64,000 bases of DNA from Zavarzinella sp. (GCA_041399155.1 JAWKTI010000006.1:220718-284717); one strand, 5' to 3'. Positions 15,264-25,326 are shown, counted from the first letter of the stretch. Made by a program: numbers and translations. Notes: generated by a model from the letters alone, not told the origin.

Positions 15264-16669
15264 GTGGTTACACGAAGATCCTTTCTGACCCAATCGGCCC
15301 TTGGTGTCAGTGCGTTGGGAGCATCATCTCCGCTGCATACCCTGCTTGCCGAATCCGGCTTGCCTGTCACCTCACCGTCGGAGGTGCGGCGATTTGTGTT
15401 CATCCGCAAGTCGAATGGAATCCGTCCGAATGAAGTCGCTTTGCCCAGTTTTACCAAAGAACAGGCAAAACTTGATCGCGAAAAGCAGCCACTCGAAGTT
15501 GATTTTGCGAAGCATGAATTGCCGAAATGGCTGAGAGCATTGGACCCGTACAAGAAAAATCTGGCCATCCTGCAGGGGTTATCCTGCATGATGAGCGAGA
15601 ACGGCCACTGGTCTTACTCATCCGTCATGGGGGCATTCAAGTCGGGCCGCAACTCCCTCAGTGGGATCAAACGTGCCACCATCGACTTTGAACTGGCCAA
15701 ACTGTTCCCTTCGCCTTTTGAACATATCGAACTATCGTTGACTGGGAACTACAGCACCTGGCGAACGGGCATCGTACCCGGTTACTCCGCCCCTGCACCC
15801 CACCAGCGGAATTATTGCTATGCCGATCCCCAGACGGCCTACGATGAACTGTTCAAAACGGTGGTCGATCCGGAATCCAGTAATTCGGATAAAGCGATGC
15901 TCGCTTTTCTCCAGAATGAAGAATCTTACAAGTCGAAGATTCTCACAGGGTACGAAAAGCTGAAAATCAGCAATCATATCGCATCAATCGAGCAGATTCA
16001 GGCCCGCAATAAAAAGCTCGAAAAAATGTCCGACCTGATCAAGAGTCATCTGCCGACGATCGCTCCTGTGCATCGCAACGGTGGGACAAACGCCACGACA
16101 CCGGAAAAGCAGCAGGCGATGACCGACATTCTGATCGCCGCACTTGCAACCGGTCTGACCAATGTGGTTACCTACACGATCGATGAGCTTTCCACACCAA
16201 TTAAAGGGCTCCCTGGTAACGAAAACGACCAGATTTCGATTCACGAACTTGGCCATGGTGGGGGCTACAGTGGTGTTTCCGCAGATCTGATCCGCGAAAA
16301 ATTCGCATTGGTCATATCCAGCAGGTCAAGACCATCGTTGACAAACTGAAAGCAATTCCCGAGGGAACGGGAACCATGTTCGACAAAACCATGGTGATCT
16401 ACTTCCCGGAAAACGGTGAAACGCACCATAGCCATGGCACCGAAGCCCCCTTTATTATCGTTGCCGGTGACAAATGTCGCCTGAACATGCTGGGTCGCTA
16501 TATTCGCCTGCCTTACCACGGTACCGAAGGCCATAAAACCATCGGCAACTGGTATACCACATTACTGAATGCCCATGGTAACCCAATCGAGCATTACGGC
16601 GACTTTGATCTGGAAATGGCCCGAAAGAAACTCGATCAGAAAGGTGCCATCAAGCAGTTCCTTTCCTGA
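15264..16669 (+). pseudogene. DUF1552 Tat-exported protein, interrupted by a frameshift
   Basis: Opens with a Tat signal, TRRSFLTQSALGVSALGA, and continues with DUF1552 features (FIRKSNGIRPNE, MSENGHWSYSSVMGAFKSG, YCYADPQTAYDELF). The frame shifts at a run of five A at 16297-16301. With one more A the reading becomes IREKIRIGHIQQVKTIV and joins seamlessly to the second frame (from 16376: MVIYFPENGETHHSHG) ending at 16669. Start is GTG at 15264 with AGGA nine bases upstream. Both halves are well conserved, so this is either a very recent mutation or a base-calling error in a homopolymer. It is transcribed with the preceding gene. Confidence 0.8.
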
Positions 16670-16793
16670 TCTGCTATCCCCAGATCCCAGATCCTGTGGG
16701 CAACGGATTGCATACAATTAGTTGCAGTGATATTGCAAGGTTTTTTGCACAAGATAGCTCGTCAATGCCAGTATTTTTATCACAGGATTGCTC

Positions 16794-18056
16794 ATGTCTG
16801 ATGAAGAATTTCTGCTGGATGAGATTGAAAAGGGAATCATTGCCCACGGTGGGGACCTTGGGGGATGGACAAAGCGGGAGGATGATACCCTGCAACTGTT
16901 CGATGGCCGGGTAACCCTCCGTGCCCTCATTCATGATTCCAACCCATCCAACAAACTCGAAATGGTTCATGCCCATGTACTCACCACTCTGCATGATTAT
17001 GACGATGAGGTACTGGACGCCTGCCTGATGGGCATGGGTGCGAATGCCGAAGAGGCACTCTCCGAAGCAGCGATTATCTGGATTACTGGTGTGTCCGGAC
17101 CAATCAAATCGTTTATTGATAACAAGCCGGTTTGCATGACCTGTCAGGCGGGTGTGGTTGATGGTGATCCTTCCCAGGGCTATGTGCCAGGAAATTATGG
17201 CTTCCCCAACCATCGTGCGTTTGTCGGCCCGTCGTTTGCAAGAGGAATTAGTAACGATAAAGTCGGCAATCAACTGGATGATAGCAAGCCATGGTTTCAA
17301 TTTGCGGCCGAGTCTGCAGCACCACGCCGCGTGCATCTGGCAAAGTCTACGGTGCTGGCAAAAGGCAAAGAGGGCTGGAGCCGATCGCTGGAAGTCGATG
17401 GACACGATGTGTCGTACCACGAACCTGTCTGGTCGGTGGGAGTACGCTGTCCCGACTATGGCTATCTGACACGCTTTGCCGTCTTTGAGTTCCCACCGAA
17501 TTCAAATGCGATGAAACGCCGGAAAGAACTGGAACGCACCATCAAGTACTTTGCAAAGCACTATTCCGATTACGAATCGATCGATCAACTGTTGGATACG
17601 ATGGAAAAGAAAGGTTTTGATCCTGAATTGGTGCACGAAGTAGAGGCATATTCTACGATTGCTTTTGGCCGGGCACTGTTTGAACATCTGGGGGTGCAAT
17701 ACTCTCCGAAGGTGATTCGTGCTCGCCGCAACGGGAAGGTGGAACTGGATGTGCCCTTAATGTCTATCCCGGCTTACACCCGGGCAAAAGCACTTGCCGC
17801 ACAATTTCGCCAGACAATGCCAGAAAAGGAGTTTCAGGCCCTGTGTCTCTACAATGCCGAATCTCAGGCGATTATGAATGCAATGGATGATGTGGGGGAA
17901 GACCTGGATTTGTCCGGGCTCACCATGTATCCCTGTGTGGTACCCGACCGTGGGGTGAGTAATGAAACCATGGACAAGGCACTTGATATCTTGAATAACA
18001 TGATTGAAGGGAAAAGAAAGCAAAAAAACGCAAAACCCTGGTGGAAATTCTGGTAA
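16794..18056 (+). CDS. Unknown cytoplasmic protein, 420 residues
   Basis: No family recognised with confidence. No signal peptide or membrane segment. An acidic N-terminal half includes ALSEAAIIWITGVSGPIKSF, and a C-terminal half is rich in charged helices and ends in KPWWKFW. Several Cys (VCMTCQAGV) are present but do not form a classic metal site. The ATG at 16794 has AGGA six bases upstream. It stands alone between the DUF1552 gene and the DUF1080 gene. Confidence 0.7.
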   Translation: MSDEEFLLDEIEKGIIAHGGDLGGWTKREDDTLQLFDGRVTLRALIHDSNPSNKLEMVHAHVLTTLHDYDDEVLDACLMGMGANAEEALSEAAIIWITGVSGPIKSFIDNKPVCMTCQAGVVDGDPSQGYVPGNYGFPNHRAFVGPSFARGISNDKVGNQLDDSKPWFQFAAESAAPRRVHLAKSTVLAKGKEGWSRSLEVDGHDVSYHEPVWSVGVRCPDYGYLTRFAVFEFPPNSNAMKRRKELERTIKYFAKHYSDYESIDQLLDTMEKKGFDPELVHEVEAYSTIAFGRALFEHLGVQYSPKVIRARRNGKVELDVPLMSIPAYTRAKALAAQFRQTMPEKEFQALCLYNAESQAIMNAMDDVGEDLDLSGLTMYPCVVPDRGVSNETMDKALDILNNMIEGKRKQKNAKPWWKFW

Positions 18057-18265
18057 TGAAGTGACAAGAATTGAAGTGCTCAGCCCCGGAAACTGGTGAG
18101 GAAATTCTTTAAATCATTGCACGCAAAGTCGCAAATTCGCAAAGTGAATCCGATAACATGCAACGTTCACCACAGTTAACTCCCTGGGACCTTTTCAGAA
18201 ATCTTCATTGGCATTTCTGGTGCCGCTAGCATACACTCTAGTGGGATTGTGCAGGAGACTGAAAA

Positions 18266-18943
18266 ATGAAAAATTCTCATGGTGCGGTAGCGTTCTTCTT
18301 GGCAGTATTTGTTGCAAATGCTTGCGATACCGGTACTTGTGGTGCGGAAGAGAAACCAGCGAAACCGGAATGGAAGGCTCTTTTCGATGGAAAAACACTC
18401 AAAGGCTGGAAAAAATCTGATTTCTTCAAGCCAGGCGAAGTGACTGTCAAAGATGGTTGCATGGTGCTGGAAAAAGGCGATGCGATGACAGGCATCACCT
18501 ATGCCGGCAAGGATTTCCCCACCACCAACTATGAAGTGACGCTGGAAGGCAAGCGGGTTACCGGGCAGGATTTCTTCTGCACCACCACGTTTCCGGTGGG
18601 GAAGGAATTCTGCTCTTTTGTGGTCGGTGGCTGGGGTGGCTCAACCATTGGTTTGTCCAATATTAATGGTGCCGACGCTTCCGAAAACCTGACCAACGGC
18701 AGCAAAGTGTTTAAAGACGACCAGTTTTATCGCTTTCGCATCCGGGTTACCGATACCAAAATCAATGTCTGGATCGACGATGAACAAGTTGTCGACCTGA
18801 AACGCAAAGGTTTTGAATTTTCCATTCGCATTGAGTGCGATGAATCAAAACCGTTTGGCATCGCCACCTGGCGTACCGTGGGGATGGTGAAAAATATTAA
18901 AGTCCGCACACTGACGGCAGAAGAAGTGAAAGGTGACAAGTAA
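18266..18943 (+). CDS. DUF1080 (3-keto-disaccharide hydrolase-type) exported protein
   Basis: A 225-residue protein with a signal peptide (first ~27 residues) and a concanavalin-like DUF1080 domain: ALFDGKTLKGWKKSDFF opening, VKDGCMVLEKGD, TTNYEVTLEGKRV and a final NIKVRTLTAEE. The family is common in planctomycetes and is linked to periplasmic or surface glycan processing; some members hydrolyse 3-keto-disaccharides. GGAG lies eight bases before the ATG. The gene is convergent with the following minus-strand operon, with 12 bp between stops. Confidence 0.9.
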   Translation: MKNSHGAVAFFLAVFVANACDTGTCGAEEKPAKPEWKALFDGKTLKGWKKSDFFKPGEVTVKDGCMVLEKGDAMTGITYAGKDFPTTNYEVTLEGKRVTGQDFFCTTTFPVGKEFCSFVVGGWGGSTIGLSNINGADASENLTNGSKVFKDDQFYRFRIRVTDTKINVWIDDEQVVDLKRKGFEFSIRIECDESKPFGIATWRTVGMVKNIKVRTLTAEEVKGDK

Positions 18944-18955
18944 CGCGAAAATCGC

Positions 18956-20176
18956 TTACTTCGGAATGCTGATGCACTTCAAGGTGCTTTCATCTCGCAC
19001 ATAAATCTTGCCATTGGCCACTGCCGGGTGGGCCCACGTGGGGCCGCAGGCTTTCGTACGGGCCAGTTCTTCATATTTCGTCACATTCGGTGCCAGCAGC
19101 ATTAGATTCCCCTGGTCATCGTGCATCAGCAGTTTGCCATCGCCCATCTTCAGCAGTGCGGCGTGGTATTTGCCGATATCCGGCTTGTTCCAGATTTCTT
19201 TCCCAGTGGCAATTTCGACGCACCGCAACATGATGGATGGCTTGGTCAGCGATGCCACACCCGTGGCCATGTACATGTGCTTGTCGTCAACCGCGACAGG
19301 TGTGGAAAAATAGCAGGTCAGCTTATTGTTCTTCCAGACCTGTTTGGCTTCCATTTTATCGCCGGAACCAGTTACCTGCACACCCACGGCACCTGCGGTA
19401 ACCGAAGAGGCAATATACAGCCCACCGGCATACACTGGCGTGGTGGAACTTTCGTTCAGCAGATCGCGAAATGGCACCTTCCAGACGATCTCACCCTTGG
19501 TATTAATCCCCTGCAGGTGGGCCCCACTTAACATAACGATTTGGTTATTAATCCAGATCGGTGCGGCATAACTGGAGGCATCTTTGCCCGCAGTCCATGC
19601 TTTTTTGCCGGTCTTTTTGTTGTAGGCGACGGTGCCGACGCTGCCTTTCTGGCCGGTCTGCACCACAACCAGGTCACCCACCACGATGGGGGATGCAGAA
19701 ACACCGAACAACAGATTATCTTTGCTGGGTGTCGCCAGTGTTTCCGCTTGCCACACAATTTTGCCAGTGGCAGCTGAGTAGCAGACCAGCGTGCCGGTGT
19801 TCCCCAGGCTGAAAACCAATTCCCCATCCACAACTGGTGTCGCACGTGGGCCCACACCGAACAACGGTTTGAACTTGGTTTTGGCATATTTCTGCTGCCA
19901 CAATAATTTTCCTGTGGCAGCATCATAGGCACTCATCATTTCTTCATCAATATCTTTGCCAATGGCATGAATAAACAGTTTGCCGTCTGCCACAACAGGG
20001 GAACTGTTCCCCTCTGCCACGTCGATGGACCAGTCCGCCTTCAGTTCGCCCTGCCATGCAGGCACTACTTCGGTGCTGGAACCATCGCGTTTGGGGCCCA
20101 ACCACTGGGGCCAGTCTGCCGCACTGGCGAACGTGGTGCCCCACAATAATCCAACCACAACAAAAAATCGACTCAT
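18956..20176 (-). CDS. Exported PQQ-like beta-propeller protein
   Basis: A 406-residue protein with a signal peptide (cleavage after ASAA) followed by ADWPQWLGPKRDGSS, the typical start of planctomycete PQQ-propeller proteins. Propeller blades follow, each with AxDxxTGKxLW-type repeats (AYDAATGKLLWQQK, YSAATGKIVWQAE, CVEIATGKEIWNK). It probably acts in the periplasm as a binding or scaffold protein; no catalytic residues are evident. GGAGG precedes the ATG. Its start overlaps the stop of the upstream YkgJ-type gene by 4 bp, so it is last in a coupled three-gene operon. Confidence 0.9.
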   Translation of the reverse strand: MSRFFVVVGLLWGTTFASAADWPQWLGPKRDGSSTEVVPAWQGELKADWSIDVAEGNSSPVVADGKLFIHAIGKDIDEEMMSAYDAATGKLLWQQKYAKTKFKPLFGVGPRATPVVDGELVFSLGNTGTLVCYSAATGKIVWQAETLATPSKDNLLFGVSASPIVVGDLVVVQTGQKGSVGTVAYNKKTGKKAWTAGKDASSYAAPIWINNQIVMLSGAHLQGINTKGEIVWKVPFRDLLNESSTTPVYAGGLYIASSVTAGAVGVQVTGSGDKMEAKQVWKNNKLTCYFSTPVAVDDKHMYMATGVASLTKPSIMLRCVEIATGKEIWNKPDIGKYHAALLKMGDGKLLMHDDQGNLMLLAPNVTKYEELARTKACGPTWAHPAVANGKIYVRDESTLKCISIPK

Positions 20177-20694
20177 GGTGTTTCCTCCAGGGGGGAATCA
20201 ATCACCGGAAGTGATTGTCTGGTAAGTACTTCGGGCGAAACAGGCTCTTTGCGGGTGGTCGCACGGCTTTGGGCGGCTTCGGAGTTCAAAAAATAGTGCA
20301 GTGGTGCGTAGCCCCACCCGAGATTTTCACGATCGGACAACTGTTTTAGTTTTTGCAGATACTTTTCGGTAATCGCGTTGCCCGTTTCTTCATAATTCGG
20401 GTCGCAATAGTAGACGCGGCACCCCAACGGTCGATTGGAACGTGCGGTGCACAGGCCTTCAATTTGAAACGGGCAACCCGCACCATCGTTCTGTGCGGGG
20501 AAAGGTGGGCAATCTTCCAGCAGAAAAGCTGCTTCAATATGGCTGATGAAGAGGGTATGGCCATATTCCTTGAAACGGCAGCACCGTCCAGAAGCATCGC
20601 ACACCGGCCCCGCCTGGGCAATATCGGCAGCCACTTCAGTATAGATTTGCTGCAGTGCGGTGCGTTGTTCCGGTGACAGTTCTGGAATATTCAT
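20173..20694 (-). CDS. YkgJ-family cysteine cluster protein
   Basis: A 173-residue protein with the YkgJ-type Cys cluster: CDASGRCCRF near residue 32, then CPFQIEGLCTARSNRPLGC and YYCD. Such clusters bind zinc or an iron-sulfur centre; the function is unknown. The ATG at 20694 is taken because it gives a 4-bp overlap with the upstream gene; a longer reading to 20757 would overlap deeper into that gene. It is the middle gene of an operon with another YkgJ-type gene and a PQQ-propeller gene, suggesting a shared envelope or metal-related role. Confidence 0.85.
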   Translation of the reverse strand: MNIPELSPEQRTALQQIYTEVAADIAQAGPVCDASGRCCRFKEYGHTLFISHIEAAFLLEDCPPFPAQNDGAGCPFQIEGLCTARSNRPLGCRVYYCDPNYEETGNAITEKYLQKLKQLSDRENLGWGYAPLHYFLNSEAAQSRATTRKEPVSPEVLTRQSLPVIDSPLEETP

Positions 20695-21101
20695 AACCGA
20701 AACTGGTTTAAGCGTTGGGTAATTTCCTCTACAGGAATGATATCGCCCACGTTGCACCCCGGGCAGTTTTCAGCCACTTCCTGCCAGCGGGCGGGCGTTT
20801 TCAGGTTGGTTTCCCAGAACGGCCAGGTGCGGCACTGCACGGGTCGCACCTCGTAGACGGTGCAGCCTTTGGCCGGATCGTAAAACACGCAATCGTTATT
20901 GGCTTTTTCGCGTAACGTGCGGTGCCCACGGTGCAATCGGGTGTAGACTGCTTCAAACACTTCGCGTTCTTCGCCCACAAACTCAGCAAGTGCCGTCACT
21001 TCCTCATCGCTGACCCACACAAAGCCAGGTTCGCCAGTGCAGCACCGCCCACACATGGTACATTCAAACCGCAACCCCGCCTGATACCAAACCGCCTTCA
21101 T
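20691..21101 (-). CDS. YkgJ-family cysteine cluster protein
   Basis: A 136-residue protein with FECTMCGRCCTGEPG near residue 15, CVFYDPAKGCTVYEVRPVQC near 75-90 and a final CPGC. This is the compact YkgJ/CxxC cluster family, likely to bind a metal centre. It is first in the three-gene minus operon and overlaps the next start by 4 bp (ATGA), which points to translational coupling. It is distinct in sequence from its neighbour despite the shared fold. Confidence 0.88.
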   Translation of the reverse strand: MKAVWYQAGLRFECTMCGRCCTGEPGFVWVSDEEVTALAEFVGEEREVFEAVYTRLHRGHRTLREKANNDCVFYDPAKGCTVYEVRPVQCRTWPFWETNLKTPARWQEVAENCPGCNVGDIIPVEEITQRLNQFRL

Positions 21102-21507
21102 ACCCCACCTCGCTTGAAGGTATGATAGGTAAAATGAGCCAAAAAGCGGCTTTGTGAAACCACCTCAGAATGGGAATGGGTGAATGAACGTGGTTTGGTA
21201 CATGGGATGTGAAGCCACGCTTGTGCCACGCACCTGAGAGACTGACCACACGCAATCTGGTGGTTTGGATATGCTGCTGCTGTCGTTTGTCAGGTAGATT
21301 TCGGACTGATCACATCCTAAAAGGTTGCTATTTGAAAATGAAACTAATTAAAAATTTTTCAGTTGACAACTTGTCGCTTACACCTGTAGACTCCTGATTG
21401 ATAAATGGATTGCTCCTCTCTGATTTGGCATTTCTTCCCATTTATTGTCGACTATTTACTGGCGTGGCTATCAGTGCTACGCAATCCTTTTTCTTAGGGG
21501 GTCGGTT
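21102..21507. other. Divergent intergenic region
   Basis: About 400 bp between the YkgJ operon and the DUF1559 gene, A+T rich near 21340-21400. No RNA gene or repeat was recognised; both promoters should lie here. Confidence 0.5.
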
Positions 21508-22416
21508 ATGTCTTGGAATCTGGTTCGCTCAAGGCGTGGTTTTACGCTCATTGAGCTGTTAGTTGTGATTGCGATCATTGCAATCCTGATTGGATTGCTG
21601 TTACCCGCAGTTCAGAAAGTGCGCGAAGCGTCAAATCGTGCAAAATGCAGTAACAATTTGAAGCAGATGGGGCTGGCATTACATTCCTACCATGATACGT
21701 ACTATGCGCTTCCGCAAGGTCAGTCTCCTTGGAGTGCTGCTTACAGTCCGCCGTACGAAGGTGCATGGTCGTGGATGAACTACATTCTGCCATACATTGA
21801 ACAAGACAACGCTTATCGACAGGGGCAGGCATTTGCCCAGACAGATCATTACTCGTGGCATAATCCTACTTGTGCACTCAAAGTCAGTATGTATATCTGT
21901 CCTTCAGACTCACGTGGCAATCAAGTATATTCCGGAGCCCCCTACGGCATCGCCGATCAAGCCACAACGGGCTATCTGGGCAATTCTGGCACCACTTCAA
22001 CATCGATGGATGGTGTTTTATACATGGGTTCCAAGGTGGCACTGCCCCATATTACGGATTGAACGAGCAATACCATCATGGTGGGAGAGCGACCACCGAA
22101 TACAAATCTGGAATTTGGCTGGTGGTTCACTGCATATGGTTATGATGGCAGAGGCAATGCAGACTGTGTATTGACTTCAAATGATCTCGCTGTGGCGAAC
22201 TACTTCGGTTGTGGTACATCTGCCGCGCAAAAAATCGGCTTGCAGCCTGGCCGACCAGAGGTAAGCTGCGATGCTGCCCACTATTGGAGTTTTCATACCG
22301 CAGGTGCACAATTTTTGATGGGTGATGGCTCTGTGCGAATGATCACGTACAGCAACAACAACATTCTGCCAATGCTTAGCACACGTGCTGGGGGCGAAAC
22401 GAATAATTTGCCTTAA
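21508..22416 (+). pseudogene. DUF1559 (prepilin-like N-terminus) protein with in-frame stop
   Basis: Opens with a type IV prepilin-like signal, RRGFTLIELLVVIAIIAILI, and continues with VQKVREASNRAKCSNNLKQ, as in all DUF1559 proteins, then ICPSDSRG. At 22060-22062 a TGA interrupts the conserved ITDGTSNTIMVGER motif at its Gly; a single change GGA to TGA explains it. The frame is intact afterwards to 22416, ending with the usual HTAGAQFLMGDGSVR. AGGGGG lies six bases before the ATG at 21508. Either a recent nonsense mutation or a sequencing error; the second DUF1559 gene at 57257 is intact. Confidence 0.82.
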
Positions 22417-22556
22417 TCAAAGTAAGTAATTTCTATTGAAAGTTCAGATAAAAGTGCTGAGGTGGAATGCCAGATAAACCTTTTCTGGCAAATGGACTGC
22501 ATGTACATCGGCAGCCTAGCAAACTACAGTGCCAGCACACTACACGGAATCATCAC

Positions 22557-22742
22557 ATGACCAAGATTGTTCGCAAGTTTACTTTGTTAAGTGTTTTCAG
22601 TATTGGGATAGCAACTGTTTTCGGGTGTTCAAAATCGGATGAAGTGCCATCAAGTAATGTGAAAGTGGAACCGAAAGATTCAGGCGCTAACATTAGTGCG
22701 CAACAACAAGGAGCTGGCCGCTTGCCGAAAGCACCACGTTAG
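22557..22742 (+). CDS. Small lipoprotein downstream of a DUF1559 gene
   Basis: A 61-residue protein with a basic start (MTKIVRKF), a hydrophobic core and a lipobox-like VFGC near residue 24, then a short hydrophilic tail. In planctomycetes such small lipoproteins often follow DUF1559 genes, as here, 140 bp downstream. The function is unknown. A longer reading from 22467 is unlikely because the signal peptide would be internal. Confidence 0.65.
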   Translation: MTKIVRKFTLLSVFSIGIATVFGCSKSDEVPSSNVKVEPKDSGANISAQQQGAGRLPKAPR

Positions 22743-22835
22743 GCATCAAGCCCGGGTTCGTTGCCTGAGTTCCTCAAGTAATCCAGCAGCCTCTGAAAAG
22801 TATTCCCCTGATTCCACTTGGGGCGTGTTTGTCTG

Positions 22836-24155
22836 TTACTTCCCAGTTCCTGGTATTTTCACAATCACTGTTTCGCCTTTGCCTTTGTCGCTGGCAATGC
22901 TTTGAATCGTCCATAGATCGAGCATATTTTCGCTGTCGACTACGGTGCCGCTGTAGTCGCCCCATGGGCCACCTGCGGTGGCTCCGCGGCCTTCGCCAAG
23001 TTTAATGATTTCGCCCACTTCTCCAGGTTTGTGCGTGGCTTTATGCAACGCACAGCGTGGGCTGACAAACATATCCGGCCCGGTTTCCTGAAAACCGATC
23101 AGCACATCCTGGTTCTTATTCACCGCCAGGGTGGTTTGAATGTAGCTGTTTGTTGGGTGGGCAATCAGGCCCGACTGTACTTTGGTGCCGTCCAGCTTGA
23201 ATTGGTGCCACTGCACCGCACTGCGACCGTTGACGTTGACCGCTTGCGAAAACCAGACAGAACCGTGGTAGACGACCAGGCTTTTCGGGTTTCGGTCGCC
23301 CGAAGCCACGGTTAATTTCGTGCCTTTTTGCGGGGAGGGCGGTGGGTAACCAAAATTGGCAAAGCCGTGCGGTTTGGAAATCACTTCTTTCACCACTGGT
23401 GTGCCATCGCCTGCGTCGCCCACGCGGGTAAAGACGATATCCCGCGACCGTAATGCGATGAAGTACAAGTCGTCAATGGCGTCCAGCGTGTTCACTGGGT
23501 GGCCCAGATTGCCTGCAAAGTGATAGACTTTTGCAGGTTTGCCACTTTTTACGGCGGCAGAAGACATCACGAATGTCTGTTCTGGCCCACCGGGAAAGGA
23601 ATAGCCAACCCACTTGCGGCTGTGGCCAATTCCCCCACCATCCACACCACCGGGTGCGGGCACCGGATAGGTATTCCAACCTTTGGTGGGGTCGTCTGTT
23701 TCGGAAGCGGATATGTTGACTGGTTTGGTTTTCGCCTTGTCCCAGTACACCCACAGGTCAAAAACGTAAATTTTATTGTGGATGTCGTAGTACAGTTTGG
23801 GGTCAATGCCATCGTTGAACGCATTTTGCCGCACACCCTGTACGAAATTGCCCTTTTTGTCGTAGATTACCAGCCCACTGTTGGTGCCATGCAGAATGTG
23901 CTTCGGACCCACAGCAATTTGCGGATCCACCTGACGGTCGCCATCTTTCGAGCCTTCAAAAATCAGCATCCCATTCACTTCACGTGGGTTGCCGCCCTGT
24001 TTCCGTTCTTTGGCCTGACCGTTTTTGTTAAAAGTGGCATTACGGATGGGGGAAATTGTTTCCACCCGCACTGGTTTGATCGGTTCTGCACCTGAAGTTG
24101 AAGTAGGCAGCACGCCACTGAAGGCCCATGCTGCAAGAAAAACGAGACAACGCAT
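22836..24155 (-). CDS. Exported protein of unknown function, possible beta-propeller
   Basis: About 439 residues with a signal peptide (MRCLVFLAAWAFSGVLPTS). The mature part has repeated strand-turn units with Asp and Gly turns (SKDGDRQVDPQIAVGPKHI, NSGLVIYDKKGNFVQG, ALRSRDIVFTRVGDAGDG, YHGSVWFSQAVN), compatible with a propeller. The closing segment AGGPWGDYSGTVVD resembles the C-terminal blade of uncharacterised planctomycete propeller proteins. No catalytic motif seen. The start at 24155 places the signal peptide at the very N-terminus; 24170 is an alternative. It is convergent with the small lipoprotein gene. Confidence 0.75.
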   Translation of the reverse strand: MRCLVFLAAWAFSGVLPTSTSGAEPIKPVRVETISPIRNATFNKNGQAKERKQGGNPREVNGMLIFEGSKDGDRQVDPQIAVGPKHILHGTNSGLVIYDKKGNFVQGVRQNAFNDGIDPKLYYDIHNKIYVFDLWVYWDKAKTKPVNISASETDDPTKGWNTYPVPAPGGVDGGGIGHSRKWVGYSFPGGPEQTFVMSSAAVKSGKPAKVYHFAGNLGHPVNTLDAIDDLYFIALRSRDIVFTRVGDAGDGTPVVKEVISKPHGFANFGYPPPSPQKGTKLTVASGDRNPKSLVVYHGSVWFSQAVNVNGRSAVQWHQFKLDGTKVQSGLIAHPTNSYIQTTLAVNKNQDVLIGFQETGPDMFVSPRCALHKATHKPGEVGEIIKLGEGRGATAGGPWGDYSGTVVDSENMLDLWTIQSIASDKGKGETVIVKIPGTGK

Positions 24156-24396
24156 CAAATCTGCATCCATTTGTAAGAGATTCCGTTATCTTATTGGTGA
24201 AAATTCTGCTAGCAGAGGGCGGAGTGTCGGTTCCAGTAGCTCAACTGGGCAGAGTGGATAGGTAGCGCTGTTCGCAAGGTGTGAATGACTGAATGTCGCT
24301 TTTCTGTCTTGGATTCCCTCCGGAATACCCACGCACTGCCTTGGATTCTCCGGAATAATGACGCACGTCGATTTCTCAAAGCGGTTGTGCAACAAC

Positions 24397-24423
24397 CGTC
24401 ATTCCCGTGTAGGCGGGAATCCA
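24397..24423. repeat. REP-like palindrome
   Basis: CGTCATTCCCG-loop-CGGGAATCCA, same family as at 8211. It lies in the ~300-bp gap between the exported protein and nadC, which otherwise holds no gene. Confidence 0.75.
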
Positions 24424-24453
24424 TTGCAAGATCATTCTTCGCCGGCGGCAAAA

Positions 24454-25326
24454 TTACAGCAAATAATCGAGGCCGATATCCAGATTTTTTACGGAGTGGG
24501 TCAGGGCACCGGTGCTGATGCGATCCACACCAGTCAGTGCAATTTGGTGTAGTGTTTCCAGCGTGATCCCGCCTGATGCTTCCAGTAAGGTGCTGCTATT
24601 TTGTTCGTTTCGGATCTGCACGCACCGCTTCAGGATGTTCACTGGCATATTGTCCAACAGAATGATGTCCGGTTTCATGGGCAGCACCACTTGAAACTGG
24701 TCGATGGTGTCCACTTCCACTTCTATTGTGATCCCAGGGTGGGATTGCCTGGCCTGCTCGATCAGTGGCTGTAACTGGGCCAGTTTTTCCAGTTTGCTGC
24801 CCGCAATCGCTGCGAGATGGTTATCTTTAATGAGAATTCCATCATAAAGTCCCATGCGATGATTGCTGCCGCCACCCATCCGGACCGCATGTTTTTCAAT
24901 TTCACGCCAGCCTGGGGTGGTTTTTCGCGTATCCAGGATCTGGACTGGTAATCCTGCCAACTTTTCGACGTAAGTTCTTGTGAGCGTGGCGATTGCGCAC
25001 AATCTCTGCAAAAAGTTGAGTGCGGTACGCTCCGCACCCAGGATGGAGCGGACAGAACCTGTCACCGTGGCAATCACCTGGCCGGGTTCCATGGTGGAAC
25101 CTTCCGTAAGTACTGGCTGAAAAAGAAGTTGCGGATCGACCTGCCGAAAAACCTCCGCCAGGACGTGCCAGCCAGCAACGATTCCAGTTCTTCTGGAAAC
25201 AAACTGGGCACTCCCCACCTGATCTGGTGCGATAAACAGTTGGCTGGTGAGGTCTCCCACGGTTGAAAGATCTTCCTGCAGTGCCAGTTCAACCAGTTTT
25301 GTCAGGTGGGCGTTGGGCGAATTCAT
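24454..25326 (-). CDS. nadC: Nicotinate-nucleotide pyrophosphorylase (carboxylating)
   Basis: Converts quinolinate and PRPP to nicotinate mononucleotide, CO2 and PPi in NAD synthesis, in the cytoplasm. Diagnostic segments are all present: ERTALNFLQRLCAIATLT, LDTRKTTPGWREIEKHAV, GGGSNHRMGLYDGILIKDNH, EVEVDT, ILLDNM and EASGGI. The 290-residue length is standard. The ATG at 25326 overlaps the purQ stop by 4 bp, so the two are translationally coupled; a longer open frame to 25473 would be inside purQ and is rejected. Coupling of nadC to purQ is unusual, but both consume PRPP-derived intermediates. Confidence 0.96.
   Translation of the reverse strand: MNSPNAHLTKLVELALQEDLSTVGDLTSQLFIAPDQVGSAQFVSRRTGIVAGWHVLAEVFRQVDPQLLFQPVLTEGSTMEPGQVIATVTGSVRSILGAERTALNFLQRLCAIATLTRTYVEKLAGLPVQILDTRKTTPGWREIEKHAVRMGGGSNHRMGLYDGILIKDNHLAAIAGSKLEKLAQLQPLIEQARQSHPGITIEVEVDTIDQFQVVLPMKPDIILLDNMPVNILKRCVQIRNEQNSSTLLEASGGITLETLHQIALTGVDRISTGALTHSVKNLDIGLDYLL

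Noticed and set aside
22060..22062. TGA as a selenocysteine codon in the DUF1559 gene
   Set aside because: The replaced residue is a conserved Gly, not Cys, and no hairpin of the bacterial SECIS type was seen directly after it.
24229..24262. A tRNA D-arm-like stretch (TAGCTCAACTGGGCAGAGT)
   Set aside because: No acceptor stem, anticodon arm or T-loop could be paired with it on either strand. At most a chance match or a small remnant.
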